Below are positions 48,849-59,258 of a DNA stretch of 64,000 bases, piece after piece. How positions within the stretch are numbered: the first letter of the stretch is position 1; every line of letters starts with the position of its first letter. Origin of the DNA: Kluyveromyces lactis. Lineage: Eukaryota; Ascomycota; Saccharomycetes; Saccharomycetales; Saccharomycetaceae. Location: contig NC_006038.1 in the NCBI RefSeq assembly GCF_000002515.2, positions 744,001 to 808,000 of the forward strand. Reading direction: 5' to 3'. The notes below the pieces were generated by a model. The model worked only from the letters and a program-made list of their open reading frames with translations. It was not told where the DNA came from and ran no database searches. The position numbers and the translations under genes were made by a program.

Positions 48849-49973
48849 CTAGTTGGAGGTGTCAACAACGTATCTACCCAAAATCTTACCTTGTTCCATC
48901 AATTCGTAAACCTTTGGTAGTTCGGACAAACCAACAACCTTGATTGGAGAGTGGACGTGACCGTTAGCGAAGAAGTTGATAGCTTCTCTGGTGTCAGCTC
49001 TGTTACCGACGTAAGAACCCTTGATGTTAATAGACTTAACGACGTGGGAGAAGACTTCGGACTTGATGACGGCACCAGCTGGCAAACCGACCAATACGAC
49101 AGTACCAGTTGGTCTGACGAATTGAGTGGAAGCGTTCATGGCAGCTTCAGAAACAGAGACGTTAATGACACCGTGTGGACCACCGTTGGTGATTTCTTGG
49201 ATTTCAGCAACCATGTCCTTGGTTTTGGTGAAATCAACAAAGGCTTCACCACCCAATTGCTTGACCAACTTACCCTTTTCTTCACCACCGTCGATACCAA
49301 CGACTCTGTAACCCATGGCCTTGGCGTATTGGACAGCTAGAGAACCTAGACCACCAGCAGCACCAGAGATGGCAACCCAGTCACCAGCCTTCAAGTTAGC
49401 ACTTTTCAAAGCCTTGTAAACAGTAACACCGGCACATAGAATTGGAGCAACTTCAGCCAAATCGGTACCCTTTGGAATTCTGGCAGCTTGAACAGCATCT
49501 GCGGTAGCGTATTGTTGGAAAGAACCATCGTGGGTGTAACCAGACAAGTCAGCATCTGGACAGTTGGATTCATTGGACAATTCACAGTATTCACAGGACA
49601 TACAAGAACCGTTCAACCATTTGATACCCGCAAAGTCACCAATGTTCCAGCCCTTGACGTTTTCACCCATAGCAACAACGACACCAGCACCTTCGTGACC
49701 ACCGACCAATGGCAACTTGGTTGGCAATGGCCAGTCACCCTTCCATGCGTGCAAATCGGTATGACACACACCGGAGTACTTGACGTTGATCAAGATTTCA
49801 TTTGGCTTTGGCTTTGGAACTGGAATGTCCTTGTATTCCAATTTACCACCATTCTCATAGAAAATAACACCCTTTTGGGTTTCTGGCACAGAGGTAGCTA
49901 AGGTTCTGATGGAACCAAAAGCACCCTTACGCAATGGGGAAACAATGGATCTGGCGGAAGTCAATCTCAACAT
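48849..49973 (-). CDS. ADH3: Mitochondrial alcohol dehydrogenase
   Basis: 374 residues from the ATG at 49973. The N terminus [23 protein letters not shown] is a clear mitochondrial presequence of about 25 residues. The rest is a zinc medium-chain ADH: catalytic zinc ligands in [10 protein letters not shown] and GGHEGAG, structural zinc cysteines in [15 protein letters not shown], and the NAD fold [14 protein letters not shown]. It interconverts ethanol and acetaldehyde in the matrix. Length and presequence fit what I recall of K. lactis ADH3. The frame runs 14 codons further upstream only through a GTG. In S. cerevisiae ADH3 is YMR083W, so its place here is lineage-specific. Confidence 0.95.
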   Translation of the reverse strand: MLRLTSARSIVSPLRKGAFGSIRTLATSVPETQKGVIFYENGGKLEYKDIPVPKPKPNEILINVKYSGVCHTDLHAWKGDWPLPTKLPLVGGHEGAGVVVAMGENVKGWNIGDFAGIKWLNGSCMSCEYCELSNESNCPDADLSGYTHDGSFQQYATADAVQAARIPKGTDLAEVAPILCAGVTVYKALKSANLKAGDWVAISGAAGGLGSLAVQYAKAMGYRVVGIDGGEEKGKLVKQLGGEAFVDFTKTKDMVAEIQEITNGGPHGVINVSVSEAAMNASTQFVRPTGTVVLVGLPAGAVIKSEVFSHVVKSINIKGSYVGNRADTREAINFFANGHVHSPIKVVGLSELPKVYELMEQGKILGRYVVDTSN

Positions 49974-51533
49974 CTTAATATTTCTTGTTTTAATTTGATG
50001 GGGGAGGAAAAGCACGTGATTTTCTTTTTTAAAGACGGTTTTGGTTTAAGTTCTGTTTTCACAAAGCTCGGTTCGTAAATATTAGCAACTGTAGTAATAC
50101 TATAGTATTCTGAACCCTTAAAAAATTGTTTCAACGGAGTGAATCAAATCGAAAGCAGGTCTGTGTTATTACTTGGCAACTAGTTTGGTATAGTTTCTGG
50201 ATACATATAATAAACAAAATGTATAACTAACAATAATTGGAACACCATTTAGAACGGTTACAAACAAGATCGAAAACCAATGCCAATTTATACGTTTTCT
50301 CGTTCCCCACCCCGTTCGGTTCGCTGCCACTTCACACAAAAAAAAAAACAGTAAAAATAGGTCTCTTTGTCAGATACCATACCCATTACAACATGGTACG
50401 TGTAATTTCCCAACTTTACCAAACAATTGACGAACTATTGCACGCAAGCAGATTCCCTGTCACTCACTCTTACAAGCGGTAGCAGTTCAAGCCCGAGCTC
50501 AATTCACGTTAATCGTGTTTCCATTCTCCGAGATAAATGAGAAAAGTATGATTAAAAAATTGATGCTGACTTACTCAAAATTACCGGCAATAAAAAAAAA
50601 AAGGACGTAGCAGTAGAACTCAGCGTTGACAGATAATTCAACGAGACCAAAAAGAAAAATTGGGATGAGAGTGGACTAACCAAAAAAAAAAGAACATTGC
50701 AGCCTCTCCCAACCAGACTAGAACTCCGCATCCTGTATAATGGAGTTACACAACAATCTGGAAGTGACCCCTCTATGTTTTTCTACTCTCCACCTGGAAT
50801 ACTGTGCTGTTTCAGTTGATGTGCTCATTTTTTTTTTGCATTGGTCTTAGTCGTTACCCAATTTCAAGAATAACTGGAAAAATTTGGCAATCGGACCCCT
50901 CCACACGATGCATTTTAGTTGGATGGTTGAAATGAGATGGTGCTCGTTCCGATGATTAGTCCAGGAATCGGGCATTGACGGTTGCCGAGTTGTGCATCAC
51001 TACGGGTTTGATGTAGAAACTCCGATTTTACATCGGGTAGACTTTGGGGAGATTTTGTTCTTTCTGCTCTCAGTGATTTTTCAAATTTAGGTTGGTGAAG
51101 CGGGGGCGGGGGAGAGCTGTTAGAGATGGCTCGGAATTTTCCTGGGCACCCACCCCCTTTATTTTTTCTTGAAACGTACCATACTGAGTGGAAGTGGTAT
51201 AGTGTAATATGGCATAATAAGAGAAAGAGAGGGAAACGAAAAAAAAATAAATAAAAAAACCGGGAAATTATTCGTCTAGAGTGACGTGAGGGGTAGCAAG
51301 CCCCACACGTATGATCCGGACACAAAGAGAGCAGTAATGAGTGGTGCCAATACATGTACACAAATATTATCCTTTCCCATTCTTTCGGGAAACAGTATCC
51401 AACCACCGCGCACAGTTCCGCGCCCCGCTCTCCGAATTTTCTCGGATAAAATTATGAAATCGCCATACCCCGCTTTTCATCAAAAGTTGTATAGCTTGAA
51501 AAAAAAAAGTGGAATCTAATGTGCTAGATGCTT
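49974..51533. other. Long upstream region of ADH3
   Basis: 1560 bp upstream of ADH3. A CACGTG box lies at 50013-50018, about 40 bp before the ATG; there are many A runs and C-rich patches (for example near 51150). A 163-codon frame on the minus strand (50915-51406) starts at GTG and is low-complexity, so it is not called. The size suggests an extended regulatory region. Confidence 0.5.
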
Positions 51534-52331
51534 TCAATCTCCCCTTTTATTCATCCAACCCAGTAAATACGGTACATCCTTCGCTACAGTTCTCGCAATG
51601 GTAGCGTTTTGGATCCATTTTGGAACGTTACCACCGGCATCACTGGAAGTACACATGGTCCATTCGAGCACGTGATTAGAATAATCATATTTCAATTGTT
51701 CGACACTCGCGTAATATGCATGGGTATGATGGACTGGATCTCGAGTTTCTTCGTCCGCAACCAAGGAAACAACAACACTTGTTTCCACGGTGCTGCCATT
51801 GTCCCCGGTTTTGCTAGTTGGAATTAGGGGACAAACCCATTCGTTGAATTCTCGTGTTGTCAACGGTTTACCAAGTTCATACTCTAAATTGACAAGCACC
51901 CATCCGAAATTATCGAATTCGTCATTGTCACAATCGTCAGTGACCTGTCTCACCACGTGACATTTTGAAAGAGTCTCTATGTACTCTTGTTCCAGTTTGG
52001 ATCTTGCTGCAATATCGGGCATAACCCATTTCTCGAGACTCGCATCCCATTGACTACCGTTCAATACTTCGACTACTTTGCGGTAATTTTCGGGATTAAT
52101 GTTGTGAAATGATCTTCTACATAACCAATAATCACCACCAATGGTCTGCCCGTAGGTTTGCACTTCACACTTGGGATCATTGGTACAATTTTCTGGATCT
52201 AGCGTATACTTGTATAGCTTCCCCTTCTTCCAGGATTCTACAGATTCGGTCAAGTCCAAAGCGGCTTTTCTAACCACTTCTTTATCGAATGGTAATTGAC
52301 CTTCTTTCAATGGTGTACTATCAATTTTCAT
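51534..52331 (-). CDS. START-like lipid-binding-domain protein
   Basis: 265 residues covering little more than one domain. The C-terminal 30 residues (VPKWIQNATIARTVAKDVPYLLGWM) have the pattern of the long START/StARkin helix that closes the lipid cavity. Earlier segments fit the same fold: YGQTIGGDYWLCRRSFHNI, VVEVLNGSQWDASLEKWVM, and a strand pair HHTHAYYASVEQLKYDYSNHVLEWTMCTSSDAGG. The type resembles the fungal DUF3074 START-like group. No signal peptide or membrane segment, so probably cytosolic. I recall no S. cerevisiae orthologue between YPR079 and YPR075. The ligand is unknown. Confidence 0.65.
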   Translation of the reverse strand: MKIDSTPLKEGQLPFDKEVVRKAALDLTESVESWKKGKLYKYTLDPENCTNDPKCEVQTYGQTIGGDYWLCRRSFHNINPENYRKVVEVLNGSQWDASLEKWVMPDIAARSKLEQEYIETLSKCHVVRQVTDDCDNDEFDNFGWVLVNLEYELGKPLTTREFNEWVCPLIPTSKTGDNGSTVETSVVVSLVADEETRDPVHHTHAYYASVEQLKYDYSNHVLEWTMCTSSDAGGNVPKWIQNATIARTVAKDVPYLLGWMNKRGD

Positions 52332-53767
52332 AGTTTATTTGTCCTTGAGGTATTTGCTCGGTTGATTGGTTGAGCCGTCCGACGTTTTTACTTGCTTAAG
52401 ATCAACTGATTCATCTTTCAGTTAAACTTTGGAATTTTTTATTTTTCTGTGCTTAACGTGGAACAGAATGGCTCATATTAAAGAATGCAAGCGAATACGG
52501 CACATAAAACATCTAACTAGCGGGATTTAGTCTCTTATAAGTTATTAATCTACGGTTCAAGATTGAATCCAGGAAGATGATACCCTTTATACTTATATAG
52601 TATCACAAAAACATGAATTAGCTCAAGATATCAATTGATTTCTTCGTTTAAATTAGAATGACAGAAAGTACTTTAATGTCCCGCAGCCGCGATCAGGTAC
52701 AGATATGTATTGGGACTGTATCGTGAACCCGTTGACTATTTCTGTGTTAACTCTGTGTACGCTTGTAACCTTTTAAGTTGAAGGGGAGGGGAGGCACAAG
52801 TGACAGATAATCTGAGTTGCATAACGTATTACCCGGTTGCACCGAGTTACTTTCAAACAAAACTGAAAAGTTTATACACACGTGACACAGAATTCAGGAA
52901 TCCAAGCTCGAGAATTTGAAAACATTCAGGATCTGATCCGCTCACTCTTTTCTTTTGGAAAATCGCCAAAAGGAAAAGGAAAAGGAAAGACGACTGGCTA
53001 GCTTAGAACGGGAAGTACCAAGAGCCATGTATTCAGCCAGAACGTGCAATGAATATGATAGCTAGCTGGATTTTCCAGTGAACGGTATGTGCTAATTGCA
53101 ATGAAGGTGGTATTGGGTAAGTGAGAGGCCTTTACAAATGAGGAATTTCACGTACTACGGAAGCGGTGAAGTATTTTTCTTGGGCAATGTAAAACAACGT
53201 TCAAAGAATTTAGAATTCCGCACGTTGAAACGCTGACGCGATCCAAAAATATAATAGTTTAAAAAGAATCTGAATGGGGTTGTTTCTTGCCTCAGAGGCC
53301 TGTGTATTCTATTCCAAAAAAAAAAAATCAGTCGTTTTATAAATTCTGGAGTTGGCCCAATTACAGGCATACATTACAATATAGAATAAAGAGCAGTTTC
53401 AATAAATCCATTAGTCAATCAGTTAAAAACTTTTGGTTCACTTTCAGTCTTCTCTTCGAGTTTTGTATTTTCGGTTTTTTTTTTTGGTTCTTCCATAGAC
53501 AGCGAAAAATCAAAGATTCCATACAGATATCATACTGAACTACTTCCAAAATCTGTTGTATCTGACAAGGAACCACAAGGTCTTTCCACCATCCACCCTT
53601 ACCGCTAGCTCTTTCTCTATTGTCAAGATAAACAGGGCCATTCCCGGTTTAATATTGTCTGTTGACTTTATATTCATTCTGCTCATCGCGTTCTTTCAGC
53701 AGCAGAGCTATTCACCATAGAAGTGATACTGAAATATAGTTTTGGCGATCTAGTACCGGCTTGAAAA
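52332..53767. other. Intergenic, divergent START-like/OPY2 promoter region
   Basis: 1436 bp between divergent genes. It holds a Reb1-type TTACCCG at 52829-52835 and CACGTG near 52881. An isolated GTATGT near 53086 has no branch site. No gene seen. Confidence 0.5.
52829..52835. promoter_or_regulatory. Reb1-type TTACCCG site
   Basis: Core match followed by G (TTACCCGG, the full CCGGGTAA on the other strand) in the middle of the divergent START-like/OPY2 spacer. Confidence 0.4.
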
Positions 53768-55009
53768 ATGTCGGAAAGCGTATCCAGTACTGTAAGCAGC
53801 AGTGTGTCAAGCACAGCTTCAAGTTCTAGCACTAGTACTGCAAGCTCCGGAACTTCGTTGCAAGATGGTTGTGTCACTTGTGATAACAATGTAACGTGCC
53901 CGGAATGTGATGATGATGAGTACTGTGTCACAACATCATTAACGTGCACACAATGCCCAAGAACCTATTGTCAGAAGAAGGCATCTTCAAGCAGTAGTAG
54001 TGCATCATCATCATCGTCTGCGGCTGCTATTTCTAGCGGAGCGTCTTCTTCGTCGTCCTCTTCCAGCAATAAGGTCGGACCTATTGTTGGTGGTGTCGTC
54101 GGTGGTGTCGCATTCGTAGTCATAGTCGTGGTGTTGGGCTTCTTGTATTACAGATATTATAAAAGAAAACGGTCTGCATTGCCCCAGGATCCCGAATATA
54201 TGGAAAAAGGTACGAGTCTTGATCCAAACGGATCATCACCGCTTCATCCAGGCATGCTTCGTGTTGGCTCTTCGTCATCACGCGTCAGAGAAAGGAACAA
54301 GAGAAATAGAAGTAGCGCTGCCACCGTTCAGACCAGTACCGCATCAAATATCATCCCTGTAGCATATATCCCAGGTGTCACCACGAATCTAACGAAGAAG
54401 AATTTGAGGAAAGGCCAAGGAAGAGGTTCAAGAAGATTTTACCAGGATTCAGATCGAAAGTCACATATTACATTGGGGTCCAGTATTCTTGGCGGTGATG
54501 AAGATGACGACGACGAGCTCCAACAGAACTTACAAGATTTGAACGAGGAAGAAAGCGGTTCATTTGCAGGGAATAATAATAATGGTGCGGGTGCCACGAA
54601 TAATATGACTACTGCAATCCGAGCTAGACCGAAATTGGTTCAAATCGATGAAACTGCTGAGGAAGATGAAGATGAAAATGCGAATCATGGAGTAGATCAA
54701 GAAGCTGAAGAAGACATCGAAACAGAGGCTAACGAAACGGGCAATACCGATAATCCATCACATTTCAGAGAGACGAATGTTCAAGACAACTCAATTGGTC
54801 ATGCAGGACACGGCAATGAATCTCAACAGCAACAGGAAGAAGAACAAGGACAAGGGCAACAAGGAGATATACGACACTATAGAAATAGTATGGACTCCTC
54901 CAATTCGGACTCACGTGATCCGTTCCATACCACCGTGCATTCATCATCTGACTCAAACAGCGAGGGATCATTCATCTTGGACGTGGAAATGGCAAGTAAT
55001 CACCATTAA
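53768..55009 (+). CDS. OPY2: Membrane anchor protein Opy2
   Basis: 413 residues. A Ser/Thr-rich extracellular N terminus surrounds an eight-cysteine module (C35, C38, C44, C47, C53, C60, C63, C68), then comes one membrane helix at about 104-128 preceded by GGVVGGV, a basic stop-transfer KRKR, and a long acidic cytosolic tail with Q/G repeats. There is no cleaved signal peptide, as in S. cerevisiae Opy2 (YPR075C, 360 residues). Opy2 recruits the adaptor Ste50 to the membrane in the HOG, filamentation and mating MAPK routes. The tail is longer here. Confidence 0.88.
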   Translation: MSESVSSTVSSSVSSTASSSSTSTASSGTSLQDGCVTCDNNVTCPECDDDEYCVTTSLTCTQCPRTYCQKKASSSSSSASSSSSAAAISSGASSSSSSSSNKVGPIVGGVVGGVAFVVIVVVLGFLYYRYYKRKRSALPQDPEYMEKGTSLDPNGSSPLHPGMLRVGSSSSRVRERNKRNRSSAATVQTSTASNIIPVAYIPGVTTNLTKKNLRKGQGRGSRRFYQDSDRKSHITLGSSILGGDEDDDDELQQNLQDLNEEESGSFAGNNNNGAGATNNMTTAIRARPKLVQIDETAEEDEDENANHGVDQEAEEDIETEANETGNTDNPSHFRETNVQDNSIGHAGHGNESQQQQEEEQGQGQQGDIRHYRNSMDSSNSDSRDPFHTTVHSSSDSNSEGSFILDVEMASNHH

Positions 55010-56237
55010 ACATGACTACCACTTTCCCTTCCCCACTAATCTTTGGTAACACACCAGTTGTACAATTTTAGATACAGTATGTAATAAGACCTGTTATATC
55101 GGGCTAATTCTTGTCAGGAGCACCTGCGTCCTTCGGTATATATGCGAGCCTTTTCCCCCAACAAGCCCCGCAATATACCATAAATCAACGATGCTCTATA
55201 AGTTTCCAAATAGAATGTAGGATCTACTGAACCCTGCATGTATATGTCACTCGATCATGTCACAATCTGACTACTTAAAAGAACGTCTCTTAATACGCAA
55301 TTTTCACTGCCAACATGATTTCCAAACGATATTTGCCAACGAACCAAGAATTATCGGTCCAACTTCGAAAATACTACCTATCCACAGTGTTTTTATATAT
55401 CTAAGCTATGCTACCCTGGGCTACCCTAGGCTACCCTACCTATATGCTTCCCGTCCGATCTTCGATTAACTCTTAAATCACAATTGCTCACCCAAACATC
55501 ACATCAGCTTATGCCAAGGGTACAGGCCCTCCACAGTAACCGGAATAACTTACGTCGAACCAAAAAAAGAGGCTAACCCTACTGGCAAACCGTAGTTTCC
55601 CCGAGGGAACACAGATACACACATAAATCACATAAATCACTCGGTCAATTGGTATCGACCGATAACTGCAACAGCAAAAACTACCTAGAGGTGCTATTCA
55701 GACAGTCACTCGTCGAATATACGCAATTTCTACTCTCTGTCTAGGAAACATTCAAGAGCTTGAAAGTCATGCTTTTTGCTACACACTGTCTAGTGCTGTT
55801 GCAGTTCATTTTTCTTTTCCTATAAAGAAACTGTGATGCTTACTGTGATGTATACTGTGACAGCTCTTTCGGAAAGAAAATTTGTTCGCTGTAGGAAAAA
55901 TAGCAGCAGTGTTGAGAAATAAAGAAACAAGTATAAAGAAAAAAAAAAACGAAATAAAAGGAAGTTCAAATTTGATTTCTATCAAAGTTGACTAAAACAA
56001 CACACTTAAATAAGAAAGGGATTGATTGCAAATTACGTTTAGCCGTTTAGTAATAATCTTTTTTCTTTTGTCTTGTAATTGTAATTGTAATTGTTATTCC
56101 TGTTCTTGTTATTAGAGTATATATATCTATATAGTTTATATAAATAAGCTTTAGTATTCTTTAGTAACCTCATTTACTAAGAATTGCCACATCTAAGGAC
56201 TAAATCTTTTTTGTTCAGGTTCTACACAACGAAAACA
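55010..56237. other. Intergenic, OPY2 3' end and TKL1 promoter
   Basis: 1228 bp. It contains a 10-bp tandem repeat (55411-55437), repeats of ACTGTGATG near 55838-55858, a short TGTAAT repeat (about 56074-56091) and a TATA-rich stretch near 56118. An open frame at 55257-55469 lacks coding character. Confidence 0.5.
55411..55437. repeat. Tandem 10-bp repeat, CTACCCTRGG
   Basis: Two full copies and a 7-bp third copy in exact 10-bp register, about one helical turn each, 0.8 kb upstream of TKL1. Confidence 0.85.
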
Positions 56238-58277
56238 ATGTCTCAATACACTGATATCGATCGTTTAGCCGTTAGCACGATCAGATTGTTAGCAGTCGAC
56301 CAAGTCTCTGCTGCCAACTCTGGTCATCCAGGTGCCCCATTGGGTTTGGCTCCAGCTGCCCATGTGATCTGGAAGCAAATGAGATTGAATCCTAAGAATC
56401 CAGAATGGATCAACCGTGACAGATTTGTCTTGTCCAACGGTCATGCCTGTGCATTGTTGTACTCTTTGTTACACTTGTTCGGTTACGACATGTCCATCGA
56501 AGATTTGAAGCATTTCAGACATCTGGGTTCTAAGACCCCTGGTCACCCAGAATTTGAATTGCCGGGTGTTGAAGTTACTACCGGTCCATTGGGTCAAGGT
56601 ATCTCTAACGCTGTTGGTATGGCTATTGCTCAAGCCAACTTCGCTGCCACTTACAACAAGCCAGATTACGAATTGTCTGATTCTTACACTTACGTTTTCT
56701 TGGGTGACGGTTGTTTGCAAGAAGGTGTTTCTTCTGAAGCCTCTTCTTTGGCAGGTCATTTGAGGTTGAAGAACTTGATTGCCTTCTATGATGATAACCA
56801 AATTACCATCGATGGTAACATCAACGTTTCTTTCGATGAAGACGTTAGCAAGAGATACGAAGCCTACGGTTGGGAAGTCTTGCACGTCGAAAACGGTAAC
56901 GACGATTTGGATGCTATCAGTAAAGCTTTGGAACAAGCTAAGCTTTCTGATAGACCAACTTTGATCAAGTTGACCACCACTATCGGTTTCGGTTCTCTGA
57001 ATGCTGGTTCTCACTCCGTTCACGGTGCCCCATTGAAGGCTGATGATGTCAAGCAATTGAAGGTCAAATTCGGTTTCAACCCAGAAGAATCCTTCGTTGT
57101 TCCACAAGAAGTTTACGATCTTTACAACAAATCCACCATCGAACCAGGTATCGAAGCCAACAAGCAATGGGATGCTTTATTGGACGCTTACGTTGGCCAG
57201 TTCCCAGAATTAGGTGCTGAAGTCAAGAGAAGATTAGCAGGTGAATTCCCAGAAGGTTGGGAATCCAAGTTGCCAACTTACACCCCAGAAGACTCTGCCG
57301 TCGCCTCCAGAAAGTTGTCTGAAATCGTTTTGGATAACGTTTTCGACACTTTGCCAGAATTGTTGGGTGGTTCCGCTGATTTGACCCCATCCAACTTGAC
57401 CAGATCTAAGGGTGCCGTTGACTTCCAACCTCCAATCACTGGTCTAGGTGATTACTCCGGTAGATACATCAGATACGGTGTTCGTGAACATGGTATGGGT
57501 GCTATCATGAACGGTATCTCTGCCTTTGGTGCTAACTACAGACCATACGGTGGTACCTTCTTGAACTTCGTTTCTTACGCTTCCGGTGCAGTCAGATTGT
57601 CCGCTTTGTCCGGACACCCAGTCATCTGGGTCGCCACTCACGACTCTATCGGTTTGGGTGAAGATGGTCCAACCCATCAACCTATCGAAACCTTGGCTCA
57701 CTTCAGAGCTATTCCAAACCTACAAGTATGGAGACCAGCCGATGGTAACGAAGTCACTGCTGCTTACAAGGTCGCTTTGACTAACAAACACACTCCAGCT
57801 ATCATTGCTCTCTCCAGACAAAACTTGCCACAATTGCAAGGTTCTTCCGTTGAAAAGGCTGTCAAGGGTGGTTACATTTTGCAAGATGTTGACCAACCAG
57901 ACCTTGCCATTGTTTCTACTGGTTCTGAAGTTGGTATTGCCGTTGAAGCTGCTAAGGTCTTGGCTGAAAAGAACATTAAGGCACGTATCGTCTCTCTACC
58001 AGACTTCCACAGCTTCGGTCAACAATCAAAGGAATACCAATTGTCTGTTTTCCCAGATGGTGTTCCAATCCTATCCGTCGAAGTCTTGGCTACTTCCGGA
58101 TGGTCTAAATACGCTCACCAATCTTTCGGTTTGGACAGATTCGGTGCTTCTGGTAAGGGTCCAGCTGTTTACGAAAAGTTCGAATTCACTCCTCAAGGTA
58201 TTGCTACCAGAGCTGAAAAGACTGTTGAATTCTACAAGGGTAAGCAAGTCATTTCTCCACTGAACACTGCTTTCTAA
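56238..58277 (+). CDS. TKL1: Transketolase
   Basis: 679 residues from the ATG at 56238 (MSQYTDIDRLAVSTIR), the length I recall for K. lactis transketolase. Thiamine diphosphate site GDGCLQEGVSSEA with GDG at 156-158; catalytic and substrate histidines H30, H69 and H103; the C-terminal domain is complete. It transfers two-carbon units between sugar phosphates in the non-oxidative pentose phosphate pathway. Codon bias is strong. One copy serves where S. cerevisiae has TKL1 (YPR074C) and TKL2 (YBR117C). The frame is open for 18 more codons upstream without an ATG (see findings). Confidence 0.97.
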   Translation: MSQYTDIDRLAVSTIRLLAVDQVSAANSGHPGAPLGLAPAAHVIWKQMRLNPKNPEWINRDRFVLSNGHACALLYSLLHLFGYDMSIEDLKHFRHLGSKTPGHPEFELPGVEVTTGPLGQGISNAVGMAIAQANFAATYNKPDYELSDSYTYVFLGDGCLQEGVSSEASSLAGHLRLKNLIAFYDDNQITIDGNINVSFDEDVSKRYEAYGWEVLHVENGNDDLDAISKALEQAKLSDRPTLIKLTTTIGFGSLNAGSHSVHGAPLKADDVKQLKVKFGFNPEESFVVPQEVYDLYNKSTIEPGIEANKQWDALLDAYVGQFPELGAEVKRRLAGEFPEGWESKLPTYTPEDSAVASRKLSEIVLDNVFDTLPELLGGSADLTPSNLTRSKGAVDFQPPITGLGDYSGRYIRYGVREHGMGAIMNGISAFGANYRPYGGTFLNFVSYASGAVRLSALSGHPVIWVATHDSIGLGEDGPTHQPIETLAHFRAIPNLQVWRPADGNEVTAAYKVALTNKHTPAIIALSRQNLPQLQGSSVEKAVKGGYILQDVDQPDLAIVSTGSEVGIAVEAAKVLAEKNIKARIVSLPDFHSFGQQSKEYQLSVFPDGVPILSVEVLATSGWSKYAHQSFGLDRFGASGKGPAVYEKFEFTPQGIATRAEKTVEFYKGKQVISPLNTAF

Positions 58278-58640
58278 GCGTACCAACAAAACACATGATA
58301 AAATGTGGGAAAAATTCAACCAAAAGAATAATTTTCTGCCAGTAGCTAACGATACACCCGTCGTTTGACTCAGATATACAAACTCAGGAATGCTATATCT
58401 TCTCGTTACTCTATTTGTAATTCTTTCATTTTATCATTTCTATACGTATACAACAGGATACATAAATATTAAATTTTAACGATTTATGTTCAAAATTTCC
58501 AACCTTAATGGATATTTATTATATATGAGGTCATGCTGATCAGTAAGACCAGCACAGCGTACCAACTGTTGCAATCGCATTCGCCACACCACCTCGTTAA
58601 AAGCTCTTCATACCTTAAAGCCATCACAGCATTCTGAATA
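58278..58640. other. Intergenic, TKL1 3' end and LTP1 promoter
   Basis: 363 bp. It contains one perfect TGACTCA (58367-58373), the Gcn4 core, about 270 bp before LTP1. Nothing else. Confidence 0.5.
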
Positions 58641-59114
58641 ATGTCTGAACAAGTTTCTGTTGCATTCGTTTGTCTTGGAAACATTTGTAGATCTCCAATG
58701 GCTGAAGCAGTGTTCAAGCATGTCGTCAAAGAAAAAGGGTTGCAAGATAAATTCAAAAGGATTGAATCATTTGGTACAGCGGGATACCATGTTGGCGAAA
58801 GTCCCGATTCAAGAAGTGCATCTACTTGTAGGAAAAACGGGGTCCCAATTTCTCATTCTGCCCAACAAATAAAGAGTAAACATTTCAAAGAGTTTGATTA
58901 CATCATTTGCATGGACGAATCTAATCTGAGAAATCTAAAAAGGATACAACCAAAGGAGCCTAAAGCTCAATTGTCTCTGTTTGGAAAGTGGAACACGGAT
59001 AATAAGTTCCAAGATATTGTGGATGATCCGTACTATGGGGGAAATGAAGGATTCGAGTACAATTTCAAACAGGTATGGTATTTCAGCGAACAATTTCTTG
59101 AATTGGAGTCGTAA
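58641..59114 (+). CDS. LTP1: Low-molecular-weight protein tyrosine phosphatase
   Basis: 157 residues against 161 in S. cerevisiae (YPR073C). The P-loop CLGNICRS has C11 as nucleophile, C16 and R17; the general acid is in DDPYYGG (D129). The enzyme removes phosphate from phosphotyrosine and small aryl phosphates. All catalytic residues are intact. It is convergent with NOT5, which ends 145 bp away. Confidence 0.95.
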   Translation: MSEQVSVAFVCLGNICRSPMAEAVFKHVVKEKGLQDKFKRIESFGTAGYHVGESPDSRSASTCRKNGVPISHSAQQIKSKHFKEFDYIICMDESNLRNLKRIQPKEPKAQLSLFGKWNTDNKFQDIVDDPYYGGNEGFEYNFKQVWYFSEQFLELES

Positions 59115-59258
59115 GTGATAGATGTTACATTATAGTGCTTCACTATGGATAGTATATACGTGTTTATTAAATAATCTTCATAGTGAAAGCTAAAAGAAAA
59201 TACTAAAGAAGTCCTTGCTTATTGAGTAAATTGACCAGTTCTTGATCCGCAGGTCCAT

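Noticed and set aside
50915-51406. 163-codon minus-strand frame upstream of ADH3
   Set aside because: Starts at GTG, has low-complexity runs (poly-Pro, Leu/Phe/Arg) from C-rich and A-rich DNA, and resembles no protein I know.
53287-53538. 83-codon frame upstream of OPY2
   Set aside because: Starts at TTG, and its composition follows the local A/T runs.
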